Assembly: GCF_001269925.1 (NCBI RefSeq)
Contig: NZ_LHVO01000029.1
Location: 27,053 to 91,052, forward strand
DNA: 64,000 bases
DNA from: Pseudomonas sp. MIACH
GTDB lineage: Bacteria > Pseudomonadota > Gammaproteobacteria > Pseudomonadales > Pseudomonadaceae
Direction of reading: 5' to 3'
The notes under the pieces were generated by a model. The model ran no database searches and was not told the origin of the DNA. It saw nothing but the letters and a program-made list of their open reading frames with translations. Numbering within the stretch: position 1 is the stretch's first letter; each line of letters opens with the position of its first letter. The position numbers were made by a program, and so were the translations under genes. Shown in pieces: positions 18,991 through 25,633 of the stretch.

Positions 18991-19773
18991 GTGAGCCTAG
19001 CCCCCGTTGAACCGCCACAGAACGTCAAAGATCAGGTCAGTGCTGCCGAGTGGCAGACCCGTGTCGACCTGGCGGCCTGCTATCGCCTTGTGGCGCTGCA
19101 TGGTTGGGACGACCTGATCTTCACCCACATCTCGGCCAAGGTCCCCGGCACGGATGACTTCCTGATCAACCCGTATGGGCAGATGTTCGACGAGATCACC
19201 GCGTCAAGCCTGGTCAAGGTCGATCAGGCCGGCAACAAGTTGATGGACAGCCCCTACGAGATCAACCCGGCGGGCTACACCATCCACAGTGCCATCCATG
19301 AAGTTCGCCACGATGTCACCTGCGTGCTGCATACCCACACCGCCTCCGGTGTGGCGGTAGCTGCGCAGAAGCAGGGGGTGCTGCCGATCAGCCAGCAATC
19401 GATCTTCGTGCTGTCGAGCCTCGCCTATCACGCTTATGAAGGGGTGGCGCTGAACCACGAAGAGAAGGCGCGCTTGCAGGCCGACCTGGGCGACAACAAT
19501 TTCCTGATGCTGCACAACCACGGTCTGCTGACCTGTGGCAGCACCATCGCCGACACCTTCCTGATGATGTTCACCTTCCAGCGCGCCTGCGATATCCAGG
19601 TGCTGGCGCAAAACGGCGGGGCTGAATTGATCACCATCGAACCGCAGATTCTCGCCGGGGCACGGGCGATGGTGGCGGCTGTCACAAAGAGTGCCCAGGG
19701 TATGGGCGGCGCGCTGGCCTGGCCGGCGCTGCTGCGCAAATTGGACCGTCAAGACACTGGGTATAGACGCTGA
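18991..19773 (+). CDS. Class II aldolase/adducin-domain protein
   Basis: This 260-residue cytoplasmic protein carries the class II aldolase fold. The metal-binding histidines are in VLHTHTASG and the downstream MLHNHGLLTCG; ITASSLVKVD and YGQMFDE are also typical. The start is GTG at 18991 with a strong AAGGAGG at 18976-18982. True aldolases of the family (FucA, AraD) act on sugar phosphates, but this adducin-like subgroup has no assigned substrate. Its stop overlaps the next start (TGATG), so it is translationally coupled to the MEST-like hydrolase. Confidence 0.88.
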   Translation: MSLAPVEPPQNVKDQVSAAEWQTRVDLAACYRLVALHGWDDLIFTHISAKVPGTDDFLINPYGQMFDEITASSLVKVDQAGNKLMDSPYEINPAGYTIHSAIHEVRHDVTCVLHTHTASGVAVAAQKQGVLPISQQSIFVLSSLAYHAYEGVALNHEEKARLQADLGDNNFLMLHNHGLLTCGSTIADTFLMMFTFQRACDIQVLAQNGGAELITIEPQILAGARAMVAAVTKSAQGMGGALAWPALLRKLDRQDTGYRR

Positions 19774-20675
19774 TGCCACTCGCCGAGATCCCACTAAGAG
19801 CCTGGCGCAAGCGCGGCCAGAGTTTCGAATTTCGTGGCCGCACCATCCGTTACTGGGTGGCGGGGCAGGGCGAACCCTTGTTGTTGATCCATGGTTTCCC
19901 CACCGCCAGTTGGGATTGGCATTACCTGTGGCAACCGCTGGCCCAGCACAACCAGGTCATTGCTTGCGACATGCTCGGCTTCGGCGATTCGGCCAAGCCG
20001 CTGGACCATGGTTATTGCCTGCTTGAACAGGCGGATCTGCAACAGGCGCTGCTGGAGCATCTGCGCGTGGAGCAGCCGGTGCATGTGCTGGCCCATGACT
20101 ACGGTGACAGCGTCGCCCAGGAACTGTTGGCCCGGCACTACGAAGGCCGCTTCCGGATGGCCAGTTGCGTGTTCCTCAACGGCGGATTATTTCCCGAAAC
20201 CCATCGCCCGGCGCTGGTGCAAAAACTCCTGCTCAGCCCGCTGGGCTGGATGATCGGCCGCGCTTTCGGGCGCAATGCCCTTGCCGACAGCTTCAGCCAG
20301 ATCTTCGGCCCCAACACCCGTCCCAGTGAAAGTGCCCTGGATGATTTCTGGAGCCTGATCAACTGCAACGACGGCACACGCATCCTGCACAAACTGATCG
20401 CCTACGTGCCCCAGCGCCGACGCTTGCGTGATCGCTGGGTCGATGCAATGCAGCGCGGCGAAGTGCCGTTGCGGGTGATCGACGGCGAAGTTGACCCGAT
20501 CTCCGGCGCGCACATGGTCGAGCGCTACCAGCAACTGGTACCCGACGCCGACACGGTGTTGCTGGCAAATATCGGCCACTACCCACAGATCGAGGCGCCG
20601 GTACAGGTGCTCAAGCACTACCAGGCGTTTCGGGAGCGGGTCGGGCAGCCGGCCTCGCAAGTGGCCTATTCCTGA
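19773..20675 (+). CDS. Alpha/beta hydrolase with Asp nucleophile, similar to mammalian MEST/PEG1
   Basis: A 300-residue alpha/beta hydrolase. The oxyanion segment is LIHGFPTASWDW; the nucleophile elbow is HDYGDSVAQELL, with Asp where lipases have Ser, as in epoxide hydrolases and haloalkane dehalogenases; the acid is in DGEVDP and the base His in GHYPQIEAP. LNGGLFPETHRP, FGPNTRPSESALDDFW and NCNDG closely resemble human MEST as I remember it. The substrate is unknown. Coupling to the class II aldolase gene suggests one pathway. Confidence 0.85.
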   Translation: MPLAEIPLRAWRKRGQSFEFRGRTIRYWVAGQGEPLLLIHGFPTASWDWHYLWQPLAQHNQVIACDMLGFGDSAKPLDHGYCLLEQADLQQALLEHLRVEQPVHVLAHDYGDSVAQELLARHYEGRFRMASCVFLNGGLFPETHRPALVQKLLLSPLGWMIGRAFGRNALADSFSQIFGPNTRPSESALDDFWSLINCNDGTRILHKLIAYVPQRRRLRDRWVDAMQRGEVPLRVIDGEVDPISGAHMVERYQQLVPDADTVLLANIGHYPQIEAPVQVLKHYQAFRERVGQPASQVAYS

Positions 20676-20690
20676 TCCCAAATCCTTTTC

Positions 20691-20790
20691 TGCAGGAGCG
20701 AGCTTGCTCGCGAAAATCGTCAACGATAACGTGGGAATCCTGACATCACGCGGCGCTCTGGGATTGTTCGCGAGCAAGCTCGCTCCTACA
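20691..20790. repeat. REP pair (BIME), second copy
   Basis: TGCAGGAGCGAGCTTGCTCG and the facing CGAGCAAGCTCGCTCCTACA bracket about 55 bases that are themselves similar to the middle of the pair at 1833-1932 (both contain GTCAACGAT). It lies between the hydrolase and the SDR gene. Confidence 0.9.
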
Positions 20791-20912
20791 AAGAGACGAG
20801 TCATCATCCCCCAGCCTTATCGAGCACCATTCAGCCTCAGCCGTATTTATTGTGACCACAGGCGCCTTGCCGGACACTCGACCCATTCCCATTGTCGCCA
20901 GCGGAGTTCGGT

Positions 20913-21824
20913 ATGAGTGAGTCAGTGCAGTTCCAGGATAAGGTCGTGATCGTCACCGGTGCTGGCGGCGGATTGGGCCGGGCCCATGCGCTGCTGTTCG
21001 CCAGGCACGGGGCCAAGGTGCTGGTCAACGATCTCGGTGGTTCAACCCAGGGCGAGGGCGCCAATGCGTCCGCTGCCGATCGGGTCGTGGCGCAGATTCG
21101 TGAGGCGGGCGGTATCGCCGAAGCCAACCATGACTCTGTCACCGACGGTGACAAGATCGTCCAGAACGCCCTCGACGTGTTCGGGCGCATCGACGTGGTG
21201 GTCAACAACGCCGGGATCCTGCGCGACAAAACCTTCCACAAAATGGACGACACCGACTGGGACCTGGTTTACCGGGTGCATGTCGAAGGCGCCTACAAAG
21301 TCACCCGCGCCGCCTGGCCGCACTTGCGTGAGCAGGGTTACGGCCGTGTGATCTTCACCGCGTCCACCTCGGGCATCTACGGCAACTTCGGCCAGTCCAA
21401 CTACGGCATGGCCAAGCTCGGGCTGTACGGCCTCACCCGCACCCTGGCCCTGGAAGGACGCAAGAACAACATCCTGGTCAATGCCATCGCCCCTACCGGC
21501 GCCACGCGCATGACCGAGGGCCTGATCCCGCCACAAGTGTTCGAGCGCCTCAAGCCGGAATTGGTCAGCCCGCTGGTGGTGTACCTGGGCAGCGAAGCGT
21601 GCCAGGAAACGTCGGGCCTGTTTGAAGTGGGTGGCGGCTGGATCGGCAAGACCCGCTGGGAACGCAGCCTGGGCGTGGGCTTTGATCCTGAAGCCGGATT
21701 CTCGCCCGACGATGTGGCGGCACATTGGGCGCAGATCTGCGACTTCGAAGGCGCGGCCCATCCCAAGGACAACATCGAAGCGTTGAAGGAGATGATGGCC
21801 AATCTGCAGAAATACAGCCTGTGA
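20913..21824 (+). CDS. SDR dehydrogenase similar to the 3-hydroxyacyl-CoA domain of peroxisomal MFE-2/HSD17B4
   Basis: A 303-residue short-chain dehydrogenase. The cofactor motif is VIVTGAGGGLGRAHAL followed by VNDLGGSTQGEG, the latter typical of the MFE-2 dehydrogenase domain. VVNNAGILRDKTFHKM, the catalytic Ser region (FTASTSGIYGNFGQ) and YGMAKLGL complete the active site. The longer C-terminal part (about residues 200-303) also matches that group, so a 3-hydroxyacyl-CoA or steroid substrate is likely. GGAG precedes the ATG. A strong terminator follows. Confidence 0.88.
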   Translation: MSESVQFQDKVVIVTGAGGGLGRAHALLFARHGAKVLVNDLGGSTQGEGANASAADRVVAQIREAGGIAEANHDSVTDGDKIVQNALDVFGRIDVVVNNAGILRDKTFHKMDDTDWDLVYRVHVEGAYKVTRAAWPHLREQGYGRVIFTASTSGIYGNFGQSNYGMAKLGLYGLTRTLALEGRKNNILVNAIAPTGATRMTEGLIPPQVFERLKPELVSPLVVYLGSEACQETSGLFEVGGGWIGKTRWERSLGVGFDPEAGFSPDDVAAHWAQICDFEGAAHPKDNIEALKEMMANLQKYSL

Positions 21825-21851
21825 TCGTTGCTTGAAAAAGATTGAATCCTA

Positions 21852-21880
21852 CGGGGCGCTGATGGCGCCCCGTTTTTTTT
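21852..21880 (+). terminator. Intrinsic terminator after the SDR gene
   Basis: CGGGGCGC - TGATG - GCGCCCCG is followed by eight T residues. Confidence 0.92.
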
Positions 21881-21885
21881 CAGGC

Positions 21886-22040
21886 AAAAAAAAGCCGCTG
21901 CAAACGCAGCGGCTGAAGTAAGACGTTGGATCAAGGAGCGACAAATCAACGTCAGTGAACACCGGTAACAGACTGAAAAAAGACATCAATCCATTTGAAT
22001 CTGGCTTTTCTTCCGTTTGGGGAAGCGGGCGGTTTGCCCT
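21886..22040 (-). ncRNA. Candidate small RNA on the minus strand (terminator and stem-loop seen; 5' end guessed)
   Basis: Read on the minus strand, AGCCGCTGC - GTTT - GCAGCGGCT (21893-21914) is a perfect 9-bp hairpin followed by seven T residues: a complete intrinsic terminator pointing away from any annotated minus-strand gene. Just upstream is a second stem, GACGTTG / CAACGTC (21922-21953), whose 18-base loop on the minus strand contains CGCTCCTT, complementary to a Shine-Dalgarno. The 5' end is a guess (a weak TATTCT -10 near 22050). The hairpin could instead act with the SDR terminator or on a plus-strand transcript. Confidence 0.3.
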
Positions 22041-22098
22041 GAAAGCCCGGCAAGAATAGTCGTTTGTAACTGGATGAGTAAGAGCGCTTCAGGACAAG

Positions 22099-22123
22099 GA
22101 CTGTTGTCAAAACTGCAACAGTC
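22099..22123. promoter_or_regulatory. Perfect inverted repeat upstream of the DUF1302 gene
   Basis: GACTGTTG (22099-22106) and CAACAGTC (22116-22123) are perfect complements 9 bases apart, in the 392-base non-coding stretch before the DUF1302 start. It looks like a dimeric regulator site; the LuxR-type regulator encoded downstream is one candidate. Apart from the items listed here I see no other gene in 21825-22306. Confidence 0.45.
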
Positions 22124-22306
22124 TCGACGTGCACCATCCATGCCCCTGATAACCCACCATCCACCCGGTCCATGCTCCCGCCCAGACCCAGGCCAGAGCG
22201 GCCTGTAATCCTTTCGAGCGACAACACGAATCCCTCCTTGGTGCGCTTATCGCTCCTCCTGCGCGGCAGTAGGGTGGGGCCTTCTGTCACTCACCGGGGA
22301 AGACGC

Positions 22307-24088
22307 ATGACAAAAACAATAATGCGCGCCATCTTCACGCCACAGGCGCTGGCTGCTGCGGTTGCGTTGGGTTGCTGTGCCCAGGCACAGGCTGTTTCCT
22401 TCAACATTGGCGAGATCGAAGGGCAATTCGACTCTTCGCTGTCGGTCGGCTCCAGCTGGGGTATGCGTGATGCCGATAAAAAACTCGTGGGCACCGTCAA
22501 TGGCGGCACGGGGCAGGCTTCCACGGGGGATGACGGGCGGCTGAATTTCAAGAAGGGCGAGACCTTCTCGAAAATCTTCAAGGGCCTGCACGACCTTGAA
22601 CTCAAGTACGGCGATACCGGTGTGTTCGTGCGCGGCAAGTATTGGTACGACTTCGAACTCAAGGATGAAGACCGCGAGTTCAAGCAGATCAGCGACCACA
22701 ACCGCAAGGAAGGCGCCAAATCCAGCGGCGCGCAGATCCTCGATGCGTTCGTCTATCACAACTACTCCCTGGGCGACCTGCCGGGCACCGTGCGCGCCGG
22801 TAAGCAGGTGGTCAGTTGGGGCGAAAGTACCTTCATCGGCAACTCCATCAACAGCATCAACCCCATCGACGTGTCGGCGTTCCGGCGTCCTGGCGCCGAG
22901 ATCAAGGAAGGGCTGATCCCGGTGAATATGCTGTTTGCCTCCCAGAGCCTGACCAACCAACTGACCGTGGAAGGCTTCTACCAGTTGGAGTGGGACCAGA
23001 CGGTGTTGGACAACTGCGGCACGTTCTTTGGCGGTGACGTGGCGGCGGATGGTTGCACCGGTAACTACACAGTGGGTAACCCGGCAATCGCGCCGTTGCA
23101 ACCGATCGCAGCGGCACGCGGCCAAGGCTTTGTAGTGACCCGCGAAGGCGTGGTGGTGCAACGCGCCGGTGATCGTGATGCGCGGGATTCCGGCCAATTT
23201 GGCGCTGCCTTGCGCTGGCTGGGTGATGACACGGAGTACGGCCTGTACTTCATGAACTACCACAGCCGCACGCCGACCGTAGGCACTATTACCGCCAACA
23301 CCAATCTGGCGACTATCGGTGGTATTGCGGCGGCGGCCCCGGCGGGCTTTGGTTCGGCCCTCGCCCAGAGCACCATGCTCGGCCGTGGCCAGTACTACCT
23401 CGACTACCCGGAAGACATCCGCCTGTTCGGCGCGAGTTTCTCCACTACCTTGCCCACCGGCACGGCGTGGACCGGGGAAATCAGCTACCGGCCCAATGCC
23501 CCGGTGCAGTTGAATACCACCGACCTGACATTGGCCTTGCTCAACCCAATCGCCGGCCAATTGGCCTCGCCCATCCGCAGCAATTTCGGCAGCGACAACA
23601 AAGGTTATCGCCGCAAGGAAATCACCCAGATCCAAAGCACCATGACCCAGTTCTTCGACCAAGTCCTCGGCGCCGAACGCCTGACGCTGGTGGGCGAAGC
23701 AGCCGTGGTGCACGTGGCTGGCCTGGAAGACAAATCCAAGCTGCGTTATGGCCGTGACTCTGTGTATGGCGCCTACGGTTTCCAGGGTGACACCGACGGC
23801 TTCGTTACCTCCACCTCCTGGGGCTACCGCGCGCGGGCGATCCTTGACTACAACAACGCAATTTTCGGGGTGAACCTCAAGCCCAACCTGTCCTGGTCCC
23901 ATGACGTCGCCGGCTACGGCCCCAACGGGATCTTCAACAAAGGCGCCAAGGCCCTCAGCGTCGGCGTGGATGCGGACTACCGCAGCACCTACACCGCCAG
24001 CCTCAGCTACACCGACTTCTTTGGCGGCGACTACAACACCCTGACCGACCGCGACTTCCTCGCCCTCAGCTTCGGCGTGAACTTCTGA
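22307..24088 (+). CDS. DUF1302 family outer-membrane protein
   Basis: A 593-residue exported protein. After MTKTIMRAIFTPQALAAAV, a signal peptide ends near AQAQA-VSF. The mature part alternates amphipathic strands and ends in a terminal phenylalanine (SFGVNF), typical of beta-barrel outer-membrane proteins. GQFDSSLSVGSSWGMR and YHNYSLGDLPGTVRAGKQV are DUF1302 marks. These proteins nearly always sit beside a DUF1329 protein, as here, and in several bacteria they accompany lipid, terpene or steroid catabolism genes; the HSD17B4-like gene just upstream fits that. GGGGAAG precedes the ATG. Confidence 0.88.
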   Translation: MTKTIMRAIFTPQALAAAVALGCCAQAQAVSFNIGEIEGQFDSSLSVGSSWGMRDADKKLVGTVNGGTGQASTGDDGRLNFKKGETFSKIFKGLHDLELKYGDTGVFVRGKYWYDFELKDEDREFKQISDHNRKEGAKSSGAQILDAFVYHNYSLGDLPGTVRAGKQVVSWGESTFIGNSINSINPIDVSAFRRPGAEIKEGLIPVNMLFASQSLTNQLTVEGFYQLEWDQTVLDNCGTFFGGDVAADGCTGNYTVGNPAIAPLQPIAAARGQGFVVTREGVVVQRAGDRDARDSGQFGAALRWLGDDTEYGLYFMNYHSRTPTVGTITANTNLATIGGIAAAAPAGFGSALAQSTMLGRGQYYLDYPEDIRLFGASFSTTLPTGTAWTGEISYRPNAPVQLNTTDLTLALLNPIAGQLASPIRSNFGSDNKGYRRKEITQIQSTMTQFFDQVLGAERLTLVGEAAVVHVAGLEDKSKLRYGRDSVYGAYGFQGDTDGFVTSTSWGYRARAILDYNNAIFGVNLKPNLSWSHDVAGYGPNGIFNKGAKALSVGVDADYRSTYTASLSYTDFFGGDYNTLTDRDFLALSFGVNF

Positions 24089-24114
24089 TTTGGCTTAAAG
24101 AAGGACAAGAACCT

Positions 24115-25473
24115 ATGCGTAAGACAATTGCAGTGTTGGCCCTCAGCCTGTTGGCCTCCCACGTGATGGCGGCGGTGTCGCCGGAAGAGGCGGCCAAGCT
24201 GGGCACGACCCTGACTCCGGTCGGCGCCGAAAAGGCCGGCAACGCCGATGGCTCGATCCCGGCCTGGACCGGTGGCATCCCGAAAAACGCCGGCGCGGTG
24301 GACAGCAAGGGCTTCCTTGCCGACCCGTTCGCCAGTGAAAAACCGCTGTTCGTGATCACCGCGGCCACCGTCGACAAGTACAAAGACAAACTCTCCGACG
24401 GCCAGGTGGCGATGTTCAAGCGCTACCCCGAGACCTACAAGATCCCGGTCTACCCGAGCCACCGTACGGTCAACCTGCCACCGGATATCTACGAGTCGAT
24501 CAAGCGCAGCGCGCTGAACGTCAAAGCGATCAACGACGGTAACGGCCTGGAAAACTTCACCGGTAACCGTTACTACGCGTTCCCGATTCCCAAGAATGGC
24601 GTGGAAGTGCTGTGGAACCACATCACCCGTTACCATGGCGGCAACCTGCGCCGCATCATCACCCAGGCCACCCCGCAGACCAATGGCAGCTACACGCCGA
24701 TCCGCTTCGAGGAAGAAGTGGCAGTGCCCCAGGCGATTCCCGATATCGACCAGGCCAAGGCGGCCAACGTGTTGAGCTATTTCAAGCAATCGGTCACCGC
24801 CCCGGCGCGCCTGGCGGGCAACGTGCTGCTGGTGCACGAGACCCTCGACCAAGTGAAGGAGCCGCGCCTGGCCTGGATCTACAACGCCGGCCAGCGCCGC
24901 GTACGCCGCGCGCCGCAAGTGTCTTATGACGGCCCGGGCACCGCGTCCGACGGCCTGCGCACCACCGACAACTTCGACATGTTCTCCGGCGCCCCCGACC
25001 GCTACGACTGGAAGCTGGTGGGTAAGAAAGAGATGTACATCCCCTACAACAGCTACAAGCTCGATTCGCCGTCGCTCAAATACGACGACATCATCAAGGC
25101 CGGTCACATCAACCAGGACCTGACCCGTTACGAACTGCACCGCGTGTGGGAAGTGGTCGGCACGGTCAAGCCAAGCGAGCGGCACATCTACGCCAAGCGC
25201 CACATGTACATCGACGAAGACAGCTGGCAAGTCGCGCTGGTGGATCACTACGACGGCCGTGGCCAACTGTGGCGCGTCGCCGAAGGCCATGCGCAGTTCT
25301 ACTACGATCACCAGGTGCCGGCCTACACCGTCGAGACCCTGTACGACATCATCGCCGGACGCTACATCGCACTGGGCATGAAGAACGAGGAGAAGAGCAG
25401 CTTCGTGTTCGGCTTCGCGGCCAAGGCAGCGGACTACACCCCAGCAGCCTTGAGGGCTGAAGGCGTACGCTGA
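24115..25473 (+). CDS. DUF1329 family periplasmic protein
   Basis: A 452-residue exported protein with signal peptide MRKTIAVLALSLLASHVMAA. The mature start VSPEEAAKLGTTLTPVGAEKAGNA and the central NAGQRRVRRAPQV plus VWEVVGTVKPSERHIY are the DUF1329 signature; the fold is expected to resemble LolA/LolB lipid carriers. It begins 26 bases after the DUF1302 gene, so the pair is an operon. A periplasm-to-outer-membrane transfer of a hydrophobic compound is a reasonable inference, not shown. Confidence 0.88.
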   Translation: MRKTIAVLALSLLASHVMAAVSPEEAAKLGTTLTPVGAEKAGNADGSIPAWTGGIPKNAGAVDSKGFLADPFASEKPLFVITAATVDKYKDKLSDGQVAMFKRYPETYKIPVYPSHRTVNLPPDIYESIKRSALNVKAINDGNGLENFTGNRYYAFPIPKNGVEVLWNHITRYHGGNLRRIITQATPQTNGSYTPIRFEEEVAVPQAIPDIDQAKAANVLSYFKQSVTAPARLAGNVLLVHETLDQVKEPRLAWIYNAGQRRVRRAPQVSYDGPGTASDGLRTTDNFDMFSGAPDRYDWKLVGKKEMYIPYNSYKLDSPSLKYDDIIKAGHINQDLTRYELHRVWEVVGTVKPSERHIYAKRHMYIDEDSWQVALVDHYDGRGQLWRVAEGHAQFYYDHQVPAYTVETLYDIIAGRYIALGMKNEEKSSFVFGFAAKAADYTPAALRAEGVR

Positions 25474-25498
25474 TCCCGGATCGAAGCGGGGTCAAAAT

Positions 25499-25524
25499 GT
25501 GGGAGGGGGCTTGCCCCCTCCCAC
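25499..25524. repeat. Short REP palindrome
   Basis: GTGGGAGGGGGC - TT - GCCCCCTCCCAC, a perfect 12-bp palindrome after the DUF1329 gene; the same unit recurs at 33003 and, degenerate, at 30055 and 44493. Confidence 0.9.
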
Positions 25525-25633
25525 TTCTGTGCATGGCCTTCAATCACCCCGCTGAATACTTCTTCAACAACCCCCCGCCATAGGACTAGTGTACGCATCA
25601 GGTTGCATAACAATAAAAAAGCAGGATGCAGCA

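Noticed and set aside
21952..22290. 112-residue minus-strand ORF over the candidate sRNA region
   Set aside because: Low-complexity Gly/Ser/Arg start and no family; ends oddly close to the hairpins. A short RNA explains the terminator better than this protein.
22247..23902. 551-residue open frame on the minus strand
   Set aside because: Antisense to the DUF1302 gene; composition is typical of a shadow frame (Ala, Val, His, Gln rich) without motifs.
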